Shown: one piece after another, positions 8,398 to 17,629 of the stretch
Numbering within the stretch: position 1 is the stretch's first letter
How the letters are laid out: each line of letters opens with the position of its first letter
NCBI RefSeq assembly: GCF_019891545.1
Contig: NZ_JAHDIU010000009.1
Coordinates: forward strand, 80,639 to 144,638
Length of the DNA stretch: 64,000 nt
DNA from: Flavobacterium coralii
GTDB taxonomy: Bacteria > Bacteroidota > Bacteroidia > Flavobacteriales > Flavobacteriaceae
Direction of reading: 5' to 3'
Notes under the pieces: generated by a model
Databases searched by the model: none
What the model saw: the letters and a program-made list of their open reading frames with translations, nothing else
What the model was told of the DNA's origin: nothing
Position numbers and translations under genes: made by a program

Positions 8398-10188
8398 TTA
8401 GAAAGGATAACTGTTTTCTGCAACTATTTTTGCAGCAATGGTTTCTCTTAGCGCTACCACATTTGGCAGGTTGGTATATTTTGTAAAGCGCTTTAATCCC
8501 ATAAGCATCATGCGCTGCTCGTCGCCTTCGGCAAAAGAAGCTATACCTTCCTTACCTTTGGTATTCACAAGGTCAACAGCATGATACAGGTAAAGTTTTG
8601 CCATAGCTATCTGCTCTTTTGCATTATCCTCACCTTTAGATTTGGCAAGCTTTTCAGTACGTAGTATTGCAGATTCCGCCATATAGATTTCGATAAGCAT
8701 ATCTGCGGCAGCCATAAGTAGTTGTTGATGCTCTTCAAGGTCAGGCCCATACTTTTGCACCGCGCTGCCGGCAACCATTAAAAAGGCTTTCTTCAGCTTG
8801 ACTATCATTTCCTTCTCTTCTGCGAAAAGCTCAGAATAGTCAGGAGTATCAAATGATGGTATTCCCATAAGTTCTTCCGCTACTTTCATGGCAGGGCCAA
8901 GCAGGTCTACATGGCCTTTCATGGCTTTTTTGATAAGCATCCCTACCGATAGCATACGGTTTATCTCGTTCGTGCCTTCGTAGATACGGGCTATACGGGC
9001 ATCTCTCCAGGCACTTTCCATAGGGGTGTCTTCGCTAAAGCCCATACCGCCAAAAATCTGGATACCTTCGTCAGAACAATTTTGTATGTCTTCAGATACC
9101 GCTACTTTAAGTATAGAGCATTCAATGGCAAATTCCTCAACACCTTTAAGTTCGGCATCTTGGTGGCTCTCGCCGTTTGCAACACGTGCCGCAATTCGGT
9201 CTTCTATATTTTTAGCTGCACGGTAGCTGGCACTTTCACCTGCATAGCAGCTTGCTGCCATCTCGGCAAGTTTAGAACGTATAGCCCCAAAATTGGAAAT
9301 AGGGGTTTTAAACTGTACCCTTTCGTTAGCATATTTAACCGAATTAGTAATAGTGCGGCGTTGTGCGTCAAGGCAGGCAGCAGCCAGTTTAATACGGCCC
9401 ACGTTAAGGGCGTTCATTGCTATTTTAAAGCCATTACCGCGCTCGCTTAACATATTCTCTACAGGCACTTTGGTCTCGTTAAAGAAAACCTGGCGGGTAG
9501 AGGAGGCCCTTATGCCCAGCTTATGTTCTTCTTCGCCAAGCGAAATACCGTTAGAAGGATCATTTTCTACAATAAAGCCTGTAATATTTTTATCATCTTC
9601 TATACGGGCAAATACAATGAACAGGTTGCAGAACCCGGCGTTTGATATCCACATTTTTTGCCCGGTAATTTTGTAATGTGTACCATCTTCAGAAAGTACT
9701 GCCTTTGTTTTACCTGAATTGGCATCACTACCGGCACCCGGCTCTGTAAGGCAATAGGCACCAAACCATTCGCCTGAAGCAAGTTTTGGTACGTACTTTT
9801 GTTTTTGCTCTTCAGTACCGTAAAGGGTTATTGGCATGGTACCAATACCCGTATGCGCACCAAAAGCTGTAGAGAAAGAACCTGTAGCCCCGCTGATGTA
9901 ATCGCATACCAGCATAGTGCTTACAAAGCCCATGCCTAGCCCTCCATACTCTTCCGGAACGGCTACACCAAGAAAGCCAAGCTCTCCTGCCTTTCGCATA
10001 GTTTCTTCAGTAAAGGCGTAATCTTTCTTTTCAAAACGTTCTTTGTTAGGCCACAGTTCGCGGTCTACAAACTCCTTAACAGAGTCGCGCATCATTAACT
10101 GCTCTTCCGAGAAATCCTCGGGAGTAAAAATATCTTCGGCTTTTGTTTCCTTAACAAGGAACTGGCCGCCTCTGGTTATATCGCTCAT
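8398..10188 (-). CDS. fadE: Long-chain acyl-CoA dehydrogenase (FadE/VLCAD type)
   Basis: This 596-residue flavoprotein carries out the first step of beta-oxidation, acyl-CoA to trans-2-enoyl-CoA. Domains in order: helical N-domain (about 20-140); beta domain with CLTEPGAGSDA and KMWISNAG; C-terminal flavin domain with IQIFGGMGFSEDTP and IYEGTNEINR, whose Glu is the expected catalytic base; and an extra helical region after about residue 440, as in VLCAD/ACAD9 and B. subtilis FadE (594 aa). It is the last gene of the fadN-fadA-fadE operon, the same order as B. subtilis fadNAE, here with a four-helix-bundle gene inserted upstream. Confidence 0.93.
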   Translation of the reverse strand: MSDITRGGQFLVKETKAEDIFTPEDFSEEQLMMRDSVKEFVDRELWPNKERFEKKDYAFTEETMRKAGELGFLGVAVPEEYGGLGMGFVSTMLVCDYISGATGSFSTAFGAHTGIGTMPITLYGTEEQKQKYVPKLASGEWFGAYCLTEPGAGSDANSGKTKAVLSEDGTHYKITGQKMWISNAGFCNLFIVFARIEDDKNITGFIVENDPSNGISLGEEEHKLGIRASSTRQVFFNETKVPVENMLSERGNGFKIAMNALNVGRIKLAAACLDAQRRTITNSVKYANERVQFKTPISNFGAIRSKLAEMAASCYAGESASYRAAKNIEDRIAARVANGESHQDAELKGVEEFAIECSILKVAVSEDIQNCSDEGIQIFGGMGFSEDTPMESAWRDARIARIYEGTNEINRMLSVGMLIKKAMKGHVDLLGPAMKVAEELMGIPSFDTPDYSELFAEEKEMIVKLKKAFLMVAGSAVQKYGPDLEEHQQLLMAAADMLIEIYMAESAILRTEKLAKSKGEDNAKEQIAMAKLYLYHAVDLVNTKGKEGIASFAEGDEQRMMLMGLKRFTKYTNLPNVVALRETIAAKIVAENSYPF

Positions 10189-10220
10189 AATATTTTATTT
10201 TAAATGTTGAATTATAAATT

Positions 10221-10583
10221 TTAAATGCGATTAGCTGTCACACTTTCCTGTGAAGTCTTAATTATTTTAGTTATAATATTTATGATATGATCTATATCTG
10301 AAAGCTGTTGGGCTACAGAGATATTTGTAATGTCAGACTTATCCAAAAGCCTCAGCCAATATTTAGTCTCTCTTGCTTCTTTAGATGCAATAGCCATTTT
10401 AGATATGAAATCTCGTCTTGATTGTGCGGCGATACCCTCTTCGACGTTTGCCCCTATACTTGTGCCGCAACGCAATAATTGTTTTGAAATAATGAATTCA
10501 TTTTCATTTTTCAATTGTTTATAAAGGTTAATGACCTGCAAGGCAAAATCAAATGTCTTTATCGCAATGACATTTTCCTTCAT
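10221..10583 (-). CDS. Four-helix-bundle protein (23S rRNA intervening-sequence/S23 family)
   Basis: This 120-residue helical protein contains the family hallmarks: KTFDFALQVINLYKQLKNE near the N-terminus, QLLRCGTSIGANVEEG in the middle and SKEARETKYWLRLL before the last helices. The family was first seen in rRNA intervening sequences and is spread widely in Bacteroidota, often beside repeats; its function is unclear. Here it lies between fadA and fadE in the same orientation. It is flanked on both sides by A+T-rich, partly inverted strings (about 10198-10225 and 10582-10615), which suggests insertion as a cassette. Confidence 0.88.
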   Translation of the reverse strand: MKENVIAIKTFDFALQVINLYKQLKNENEFIISKQLLRCGTSIGANVEEGIAAQSRRDFISKMAIASKEARETKYWLRLLDKSDITNISVAQQLSDIDHIINIITKIIKTSQESVTANRI

Positions 10584-10607
10584 AATTCAAAATTTAAAAT
10601 TCATAAT

Positions 10608-11789
10608 TTAGAATATTTCATATATCCCCGCAGCACCCTGCCCGGTACCCACACACATGGTTACCATACCATATTTGTTGCCGCGGCGTTTCATTTCGTC
10701 AAATAGCTGAACCGAAAGCTTAGCCCCTGTACAGCCCAGTGGATGGCCTAAAGCAATAGCACCGCCGTTAACATTCAGTATGTCAGTATTTATGCCCAAC
10801 TCGCGCACTACTGCAAGCGACTGCGATGCAAAGGCTTCGTTAAGTTCTATCAGCTCAATGTCTTCAATTTTTTTGTCGGCAAGTCTCAAAGCTTTAGGTA
10901 TGGCTTTAACAGGGCCTATACCCATAATACGTGGTTCTACACCAGCCGCAGCATAGCTTACCAGCCTTGCAATCGGTTCAAGGTTAAGCTCTTTAACCAT
11001 TTCTTCGCTCATAACCATTACAAAAGCTGCACCGTCACTCATTTGCGATGAGGTACCTGCCGTTACCGAACCATCGGCGGCAAAGACAGGTTTAAGCCTG
11101 CCGAGTGCTTCGACAGATGTGTCAGCCCTCGGGCCTTCATCTTTGGTTACCGTGTAGCTTCTGGTGGCTTTTTTGCCGTTACCATCAACATAAGTTTCCT
11201 CAACGGTAATAGGTACTATCTGTTTGTCGAATTTACCTTCGGCCTGGGCTTTAAGAGCTTTTTGGTGCGACTCATATCCAAACATGTCCTGGTCTTCACG
11301 GCTCACATTATATTTTTTAGCAACTGCTTCTGCTGTAAGCCCCATACCCCAGTAATAATCTTCATGCCCGTTTTTGGCAGCCTGGTAGTCTGGCACCGGT
11401 TTGTAGCCCCCCATTGGTATGTAGCTCATACTCTCGGCGCCACCTGCTATAATACAGTCGGCCATACCATTCTGTATCTTGGCTGTAGCTATAGCTATGG
11501 TTTCAAGCCCCGAAGCACAATAACGGTTTACCGTTACACCCGGAACATCTTCCACCTTAAGCCCCATAAGCGAAATAAGGCGTGCAAAGTTGAGTCCCTG
11601 CTCGGCTTCGGGCATGGCATTGCCAACAATAACGTCGTCTATCCTTGTTTTATCGAGTTGTGGCAGCTCATCCATCATATACTGGATTGTCTCTGCCGCC
11701 AGCTCATCCGGCCTCTTGAACCGGAAAACCCCTTTGGGCGCTTTGCCCACTGCGGTCCTGTATGCTTTTACTATGTATGCTGTTTTCAT
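10608..11789 (-). CDS. fadA: Acetyl-CoA C-acyltransferase (3-ketoacyl-CoA thiolase)
   Basis: This 393-residue thiolase cleaves 3-ketoacyl-CoA with CoA in the last beta-oxidation step. Visible motifs: [15 protein letters not shown] with the nucleophilic Cys near residue 90; [20 protein letters not shown] with the catalytic His; and [14 protein letters not shown] with the C-terminal Cys. I start at the ATG at 11789 ([16 protein letters not shown]), which gives the family N-terminus; a start 21 bases upstream would fall in the inverted-repeat element. It lies between fadN and the four-helix-bundle gene. Confidence 0.95.
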   Translation of the reverse strand: MKTAYIVKAYRTAVGKAPKGVFRFKRPDELAAETIQYMMDELPQLDKTRIDDVIVGNAMPEAEQGLNFARLISLMGLKVEDVPGVTVNRYCASGLETIAIATAKIQNGMADCIIAGGAESMSYIPMGGYKPVPDYQAAKNGHEDYYWGMGLTAEAVAKKYNVSREDQDMFGYESHQKALKAQAEGKFDKQIVPITVEETYVDGNGKKATRSYTVTKDEGPRADTSVEALGRLKPVFAADGSVTAGTSSQMSDGAAFVMVMSEEMVKELNLEPIARLVSYAAAGVEPRIMGIGPVKAIPKALRLADKKIEDIELIELNEAFASQSLAVVRELGINTDILNVNGGAIALGHPLGCTGAKLSVQLFDEMKRRGNKYGMVTMCVGTGQGAAGIYEIF

Positions 11790-11794
11790 TATCT

Positions 11795-11911
11795 GCCCCC
11801 TGTCCCCCAAAGGGGGAATTCCTATCAGGGGTCAATAGGATTTTATGATTAACCTCACAAGAGGAGTATGTATAAGAACATCATTAATTCCCCCTTTGGG
11901 GGTTAGGGGGC
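11795..11911. repeat. 117-bp element with 26-bp terminal inverted repeats
   Basis: The left arm at 11795-11820 and the right arm at 11886-11911 are inverted copies that agree at 24 of 26 positions. Each contains the small palindrome CCCCCAAAGGGGG. The 65 bases between them contain no convincing gene. G/C-run palindromes of this kind recur in Bacteroidota intergenic DNA as REP/MITE-like repeats. It occupies the whole fadN-fadA spacer, so the operon transcript would fold it into a long hairpin. Confidence 0.8.
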
Positions 11912-11914
11912 TAT

Positions 11915-14305
11915 TTAATTTCTCAACGGTTTCCCCTTGGTCAACATATGCTGAATACGTTCAAGCGTTTTGCGTTCGCCGCAAAGTGATAAAAACGCTT
12001 CACGTTCCAGGTCAAGCAGGTACTGTTCGCTCACAAAAGTCGATTCGCTCAGGTCGCCGCCTGCCATTACATAGGCCAGCTTGTTGGCTATTTTCTTATC
12101 GTGTTCGCTGATGTAATTACCGGCTTCCATACTATCGGTCCCCACAAGGAACATACCCAGTGCCTGCTTGCCCAGTACTTTTACATCGGTGCGTTTTATT
12201 GGCTGTGTGTAACCTGCCTCGGCCAGTAGTTTTGCATACTTTTTAGCTTCTGCAAGTTGCCTGTCTTTATTCACTACAATAACGTCTTTCCCTTTTTGCA
12301 ATATGCCGGTGTCAAAAGCTTCGTAAGCCGAGGTAGATACCTTAGCCATTGCTACGGCAAGGAAATATTCCTGTAATACGTTAAGCTCCACATCATTTTT
12401 ATGGAAATTATCCGCAGCGCGCAGTGCCATCTCTTTAGAGCCACCGCCGCCCGGTATTACGCCCACACCAAATTCAACAAGGCCTATATAAGTTTCAGCC
12501 GCCGCTACTACTTTATCAGCGTGCATGCTCATTTCGCAGCCACCGCCCAGTGTCATGCCGTGTGGTGCCACTACAACCGGAATAGCCGAGTAGCGCACAC
12601 GCATCATTGTGTCCTGGAACATTTTGATAGCCATATTCAGCTCATCATATTCCTGCTCTACCGCCATCATGAATATCATCCCGATATTGGCACCCACACT
12701 AAAGTTGGCTGCCTGATTGCCTATTACAAGCCCATCATACTCTTTCTCGGCAAGGTCTATGGCTTTGTTGATGCCCTGAAGCACACCGCCGCCAATGGTA
12801 TTCATCTTAGAGCGGAACTCAAGGTTCAGTATACCATCGCCCAAATCCTGTATTATAGCATCGCTGTTGCTCCATACCTTTTTGCTTTCGCGGATGTTGT
12901 TCAGGATAATAAAGGCATCCTGCCCCGGTACTTTTTTCTGCGATTTAGACTGCAGGTCGTAGTAGTACGTATTACCGTCTTTCACGGTATAGAAACTGTT
13001 GTTGCCCGAAGCCAACATATCGTTAACCCACTGAGCCGGTTCAAGCCCTTCAGCTTTTATTATTTCGATACCTTTTTCTACACCAACGGCATCCCATATT
13101 TCAAACGGGCCATTCTCCCAGCCGAAACCGGCTTTCATGGCATCATCTATTTTATAAAGGTCGTCGGTAATTTCAGGAATGCGGTGCGACACATAAGCAA
13201 ACATCCCCGCAAAGTTTTTACGGTAAAACTCGCCTGCCTTGTCAGTGCCTTTCACAAGAACCTTAAAGCGGTCAATCGGCCTGTCTATGGTTTTGGTTTG
13301 CTCAAGAGTGGCAAAAGAAGCTTTTTTCTGAGGGCGGTATTCCAGCGTATCAAGGTCGAGCGCCAAGATATCTTTATCTACTTTTTTATAGAAGCCCTGC
13401 CCGGTTTTGCTGCCCAGCCATTTGTTCTCCATCATTTTGCTGATGAACTCCGGCAACTTGAACAAATCGTGCTGCTCATCATCCGGCACATTTTCATACA
13501 ACCCGTTGGCCACGTGTACCAGCGTATCAAGCCCTACAACATCTACCGTGCGGAAGGTTGCCGACTTTGGCCTGCCAATAACCGGCCCCGTTAGTTTATC
13601 AACTTCTTCGATAGTAAGCCCCATTTCCTTAACCTGGTGGAAAAGGCTCATGATGCCATAAATACCAATACGGTTACCAATAAATGCTGGGGTGTCTTTG
13701 GCTACTACCGAGGTTTTACCCAGGAATTTTTCGCCGTAGTTATTTAAGAAGTCCAGCACTTCTACTGAAGTTTCAGGACCAGGGATTATTTCGAAAAGTT
13801 TAAGGTAGCGCGGCGGGTTAAAGAAGTGTGTGCCGCAAAAATGCTTTTTAAAGTCCTCGCTGCGGCCTTCGCTCATAAAGTGGATAGGAATGCCAGAGGT
13901 GTTGGAAGTTATCAGTGTGCCCGGCCTGCGGTGTTTTTCTACCTGCTCAAACACTTTCTGTTTAATATCCAACCTTTCTACCACAACTTCTATAATCCAG
14001 TCGGCTTCGGCAATTTTAGGCATATCATCATCCATATTGCCTGTTTTAATTCGCGATGCAAACTTTTGGTGGTAAATAGGAGAGGGTTTCGATTTCAGCG
14101 CATTTGCCAAATGCTCGTTTACCAGGCGGTTCTTTACGGCTTTGTCCTGTAACGACAGGCCTTTTTTCTGCTCCGCTTCGGTAAGTTCTTTAGGGGCAAT
14201 GTCCAGTAAAAGTACTTCGACCCCGATGTTGGCAAAATGGCAGGCAATGCCTGAACCCATTATGCCCGAACCTAAAACGGCAACCTTTTTAATTATGCGT
14301 TTCAT
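11915..14305 (-). CDS. fadN: 3-hydroxyacyl-CoA dehydrogenase / enoyl-CoA hydratase (FadN type)
   Basis: This 796-residue bifunctional enzyme hydrates enoyl-CoA and oxidises 3-hydroxyacyl-CoA with NAD. The dehydrogenase half comes first (GSGIMGSGIACHFANIGVEV near residue 12, then NTSGIPI and FCGTHFFNPPRYLKLFEIIPG). The hydratase/crotonase half comes second (VVAPHGMTLGGGCEMSMHAD and VEFGVGVIPGGGGSKEMALR near residues 560-620). This order is the reverse of E. coli FadB/FadJ and the same as B. subtilis FadN, which supports the symbol. It is preceded by marR at a 39-base gap. Confidence 0.93.
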   Translation of the reverse strand: MKRIIKKVAVLGSGIMGSGIACHFANIGVEVLLLDIAPKELTEAEQKKGLSLQDKAVKNRLVNEHLANALKSKPSPIYHQKFASRIKTGNMDDDMPKIAEADWIIEVVVERLDIKQKVFEQVEKHRRPGTLITSNTSGIPIHFMSEGRSEDFKKHFCGTHFFNPPRYLKLFEIIPGPETSVEVLDFLNNYGEKFLGKTSVVAKDTPAFIGNRIGIYGIMSLFHQVKEMGLTIEEVDKLTGPVIGRPKSATFRTVDVVGLDTLVHVANGLYENVPDDEQHDLFKLPEFISKMMENKWLGSKTGQGFYKKVDKDILALDLDTLEYRPQKKASFATLEQTKTIDRPIDRFKVLVKGTDKAGEFYRKNFAGMFAYVSHRIPEITDDLYKIDDAMKAGFGWENGPFEIWDAVGVEKGIEIIKAEGLEPAQWVNDMLASGNNSFYTVKDGNTYYYDLQSKSQKKVPGQDAFIILNNIRESKKVWSNSDAIIQDLGDGILNLEFRSKMNTIGGGVLQGINKAIDLAEKEYDGLVIGNQAANFSVGANIGMIFMMAVEQEYDELNMAIKMFQDTMMRVRYSAIPVVVAPHGMTLGGGCEMSMHADKVVAAAETYIGLVEFGVGVIPGGGGSKEMALRAADNFHKNDVELNVLQEYFLAVAMAKVSTSAYEAFDTGILQKGKDVIVVNKDRQLAEAKKYAKLLAEAGYTQPIKRTDVKVLGKQALGMFLVGTDSMEAGNYISEHDKKIANKLAYVMAGGDLSESTFVSEQYLLDLEREAFLSLCGERKTLERIQHMLTKGKPLRN

Positions 14306-14344
14306 GTTTCATTTATAGTTTTTTGGTTAGGCTTATAAAGCCTG

Positions 14345-14806
14345 TTATTTGGTATTAGCTGTTGTTTCTTCGTTGTTAAACACCTGCTTTTCAGAAATCA
14401 GGTTGTTTATAAGTTCGGCCACTTCTATAAAGTGATCCATTTTTTCCTGAGATACATGTTGTTTTACTACCTCATTAAATTTTAAAACCGTGTTTTTAGA
14501 GAGTTCCCTTTTTTCAAGCCCCAGCTTAGTGAGCTTTATTATTACGCCCCTGCCGTCAACAGGGTTCTTCTTGCGTACTATAAGCCCTTTGTCCTCCATC
14601 GATTTTAAGGTGCGCGTAAGGCTTGTTGGCTCCATACCCATCTGTGGCCCCAGGGCGGTAGATGATATGCCGTTTTCTTTATCAATAGATAAAAGGGCAA
14701 AGCCTATAGACATGGTTGCGCCATATTTACCGGCTTCCTCATTATACATCCGTGCTACTGCCTGCCATGTGGCCCTCAGTATATAGTCGATTGTCTTCTC
14801 TTTCAT
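14345..14806 (-). CDS. MarR family regulator of the fad operon
   Basis: This 153-residue winged-helix protein has the MarR core: SSTALGPQMGMEPTSLTRTL as recognition region, then KSMEDKGLIVRKKNPVDGRG with the beta-wing Asp-Gly-Arg, flanked by dimerisation helices. It is the first gene of the fad operon on the minus strand, so it probably represses the operon and responds to fatty acids or acyl-CoA; that ligand is inferred. Its own promoter carries a 28-nt near-perfect dyad (14833-14860) that fits an autoregulatory operator. Confidence 0.88.
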   Translation of the reverse strand: MKEKTIDYILRATWQAVARMYNEEAGKYGATMSIGFALLSIDKENGISSTALGPQMGMEPTSLTRTLKSMEDKGLIVRKKNPVDGRGVIIKLTKLGLEKRELSKNTVLKFNEVVKQHVSQEKMDHFIEVAELINNLISEKQVFNNEETTANTK

Positions 14807-14820
14807 GTAGCTGTGTTTTT

Positions 14821-14828
14821 CAAAGATA
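14821..14828 (-). promoter_or_regulatory. -7 box of the marR-fad operon
   Basis: CAAAGATA on the plus strand reads TATCTTTG on the minus strand, a perfect TAnnTTTG box 15 nt upstream of the marR ATG at 14806, implying a very short leader. Confidence 0.65.
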
Positions 14829-14832
14829 AGAA

Positions 14833-14860
14833 AAATTTAGTATGCACGCATATTAAATTT
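14833..14860. promoter_or_regulatory. 28-nt dyad operator for the MarR regulator
   Basis: The two 14-nt halves AAATTTAGTATGCA and CGCATATTAAATTT are inverted repeats matching at 12 of 14 positions. The dyad lies directly upstream of the -7 box, where a bound dimer would block RNA polymerase. MarR proteins bind such palindromes. Binding itself is inferred. Confidence 0.65.
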
Positions 14861-14954
14861 AAATTTTTATTTTAAAAAATTATTAAGAATGTTATTTGTT
14901 TGATGATGCTTTACTGTAAATATAGCAATAAAAGCCAATTTATGCCAATAAAAT

Positions 14955-14980
14955 ACCCCTTAAGCATATGCCGAAGGGGT
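14955..14980 (-). terminator. Terminator downstream of the outer-membrane receptor gene
   Basis: ACCCCTT / AAGGGGT stem of 7 bp with a 12-nt loop; the minus-strand product is followed by ATTTTATT. It lies about 65 bases past the stop of the receptor gene. Confidence 0.55.
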
Positions 14981-15043
14981 ACACAACTAACTAAACTAAA
15001 TGTATGAAAAACGTTCCTTGATTGATGGAAAGGAAACTCTTGA

Positions 15044-17449
15044 TTAAAACATGCCGCCGCTGCTTTGCTTGGTGTTATCATCGCGCTGCCTGCGTTGCAT
15101 GGCCCTGTTTTTGCCGCCGCCAAAACGGTAGTTTATACCAAAATAAACGGTGCGGCTCTCCCAGCGGAATTCGCCGGTTTGAGGGAAAGGGTCTGTACCC
15201 TCAAAACCATATCGCATGGTATTGAACATATCATTAAACCTGACGCTTATAGACATCTGGTTGTCCAGAAGTGTATAGCGCGCGCCTGAGTCTATCTTGT
15301 ACATTTCTTTACTGTCATTTTGTACACCATCTACTGCGCCGCGGTAAAACCCGAACAGCAGGAAACTTAACCTGTCATTTACCCTGAAGTTACTGTTAAG
15401 CCTTGCATTAAATGCCGCTACATCTACTTCTTTAATAACAGTCTGGTATTCATCTGTAGTGCCGGGCACAAGCTGTGCCACAGCGCCTTTTTGTGATATA
15501 CTGCTAAAATCTACCGCAGGTTGTATATCCCACCATTTTGCAATCTTATAATTTGCGGAAACATCAAAGCCGTATGATTTATTGCGGTCAAAATTATCAA
15601 AGCTCATAATAAGGTCCTGTGTGTTCTCTGTTGTTTCGTCAGGAAACAGCACACGGCTTATCTCGTTGTTTATGAACCTGTAAAAAACACCTGCCGTTAC
15701 CGAAGAGCCCTGCCCGATCATTTTGGTATAGTTCATTTCGACTGAACTTGTAAACTGCGGTTCGAGAAACTGGTTACCGTATGACGTAAGCAAAGGCGTT
15801 GCAAATTCCCTTATGGGCTTTGTCTGCTCAAGGCTCGGCCTGTCCACACGGCGGCTGTAACTTAACTGGAACATATTGTTCTGGTTTAGCGTATAGGTTA
15901 AATATGCCGAAGGATAAACCGTAATATACTCATCTGTAAATGTTATTTCTCCGCGGTTAAAGTTAGCTTCTGCTTTGTAGCTTTCAAAGCGTGCGCCAAG
16001 CTGGTAGCTTATCTTCTCAAACTTCTGCCCAAAGGTTGCGTAGGCCGAATAGATGTTCATGTCATACGTATAGTGTGAATCCTGCAGTGTTGGGTTAGGG
16101 CCTGAGTAAGTAGTGTTGTAGGTGTTTTCGTTGCCTATTATCCTTGCCTCGGCACCCAGTTCGAGTGTCGATCTTTCGTTTATCGGATTTACATAGTCCA
16201 GATTCAGGGTTATGTTTTCTCCTTCATCCACTATGTTGTCGTTATATTCGCTGGTTTCAGTTCCTTCTGTAGTAGTGAACACAGCATCCTGAGTACCGCG
16301 TGCATCGTTATAATTACCTTCAAAATCAAGTGTGTGTCCTTCCTTCGCAAATTTGTGCTTGTAAGCAAGGTTGTAGGTATTGTTACGGTTGTCGCTGTCG
16401 TATCGTGTAATTTGGCTTATATCATTAAAATCGGAATTCATCGGATACATAATATCTACACCTACAATGCCAAGCCCGGTGCCATAATTCTGGTTGGTAT
16501 AAACAGATAATGTATTGTTATCATCTATATAATAATCCATCCCGAATTTACCCAGATAGCCTTCATTGTCGTTACTGATGTCAATAATCTGGCGTGAGTT
16601 AACATCTCCTCTAAAAACATTACCATCATTAAAGTATCTCCCGAAGTTAGAGCCTACGTTAGTAAAAAAGTTAACTTTGCCCACACGGTAGTTCATATCC
16701 AGCGAGTTATTGTATTTTGGTTCTTCACCAAAGGTTATACCTGCATTAAAGTTACCGTTAAACCCGTTGTTGGTGTTCTTGTGCAGTATAATATTGATGA
16801 TACCGCTCATACCCTCTGGATTATACTTGGCGCTGGGGTTGGTTATAAGCTCTATCTTTTTTATAGAGGTGCTGGGTATCTGTTTTAAAAGTTGAGCAGG
16901 GTCTATATTGGTTGGGCGTCCATCTACAAGTATCCGAACATTCTGGTTACCGCGCAACGAGATATTGCCATCCTGGTCAACATTAACCGTCGGGATGTTA
17001 TTCATGATTTCTGATGCCGTGCCGCCTGCGGTGGTAAGGTCACGCCCTACAGTTATCACTTTACGGTCAAGTTTTTGCTCAATGGTAGAAACCTCTTTTA
17101 CTATTTCTACCTCGTTAAGTGTTGTGGCTTCTTCCTCTATAACAATGGTACCAAGGCTAATGCTCCTGTCAGTTTCTGTAAGCTTTGCAGTAAGTGTCTG
17201 GGTTTTGTAACCCATAAACTGCACTTCTACCGTGTAGGCTTTAAGCGGTAAGTTCTTAATTTCGAATGTACCATTATCGGCAGTTATGGCTCCTGTTACC
17301 GTTGTACCATTTTCTTTAACCACAATACTTACATAGGGCAGTGGCTGTGCGGTTGCTTTGTCGTTTATTTTTCCTGAAATACTGCCCGCATTCTGGGCAT
17401 AAAGAGTAATGCTCCCGAAAAGGAACATTAACAGTAGTCTGAAATACAT
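15044..17449 (-). CDS. Outer-membrane beta-barrel receptor with carboxypeptidase-like N-domain (TonB-dependent type)
   Basis: This 801-residue protein starts at the ATG at 17449, which opens a signal peptide MYFRLLLMFLFGSITLYAQ; a longer start would precede it with unconserved residues. Next come a carboxypeptidase-regulatory-like beta sandwich (GSISGKINDKATAQPLPYVSIVV, to about residue 90), a plug domain (about 110-215: IMNNIPTVNVDQDGNISLRG) and a large beta-barrel ending in aromatic-rich strands (TVYFGINYRF), with a basic low-complexity tail. The C-terminal half fits the outer-membrane beta-barrel family common in Bacteroidota. Ligand unknown. It is monocistronic and divergent from argS. 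Confidence 0.85.
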   Translation of the reverse strand: MYFRLLLMFLFGSITLYAQNAGSISGKINDKATAQPLPYVSIVVKENGTTVTGAITADNGTFEIKNLPLKAYTVEVQFMGYKTQTLTAKLTETDRSISLGTIVIEEEATTLNEVEIVKEVSTIEQKLDRKVITVGRDLTTAGGTASEIMNNIPTVNVDQDGNISLRGNQNVRILVDGRPTNIDPAQLLKQIPSTSIKKIELITNPSAKYNPEGMSGIINIILHKNTNNGFNGNFNAGITFGEEPKYNNSLDMNYRVGKVNFFTNVGSNFGRYFNDGNVFRGDVNSRQIIDISNDNEGYLGKFGMDYYIDDNNTLSVYTNQNYGTGLGIVGVDIMYPMNSDFNDISQITRYDSDNRNNTYNLAYKHKFAKEGHTLDFEGNYNDARGTQDAVFTTTEGTETSEYNDNIVDEGENITLNLDYVNPINERSTLELGAEARIIGNENTYNTTYSGPNPTLQDSHYTYDMNIYSAYATFGQKFEKISYQLGARFESYKAEANFNRGEITFTDEYITVYPSAYLTYTLNQNNMFQLSYSRRVDRPSLEQTKPIREFATPLLTSYGNQFLEPQFTSSVEMNYTKMIGQGSSVTAGVFYRFINNEISRVLFPDETTENTQDLIMSFDNFDRNKSYGFDVSANYKIAKWWDIQPAVDFSSISQKGAVAQLVPGTTDEYQTVIKEVDVAAFNARLNSNFRVNDRLSFLLFGFYRGAVDGVQNDSKEMYKIDSGARYTLLDNQMSISVRFNDMFNTMRYGFEGTDPFPQTGEFRWESRTVYFGINYRFGGGKNRAMQRRQRDDNTKQSSGGMF

Positions 17450-17599
17450 GCTCGTTAATTGATTGATGATTGATACCCATAAGACAACAACAACAGCCAT
17501 TTGTTACAGGTATCACACAAAAAAATAAAAATATTTTTTTGCATCAGGCTTAACAAATTTTTTAAACACTCGCCTTTCAGGGTGTTGGTAAATTATGTT

Positions 17600-17607
17600 T
17601 ATCTTTG
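17600..17607 (+). promoter_or_regulatory. -7 box of argS
   Basis: TATCTTTG, a perfect TAnnTTTG, lies 23 nt before the argS ATG at 17630. This supports that start over upstream in-frame codons, which would lie before or inside the promoter. Confidence 0.65.
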
Positions 17608-17629
17608 CACGCTTAAAAAACAAAGTAAA

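Noticed and set aside
12401-13594. Long open frame on the plus strand opposite fadN
   Set aside because: It is antisense to a well-supported enzyme gene, has no start signals, and its composition (His/Tyr/Phe-rich) is that of a reverse-complement shadow.
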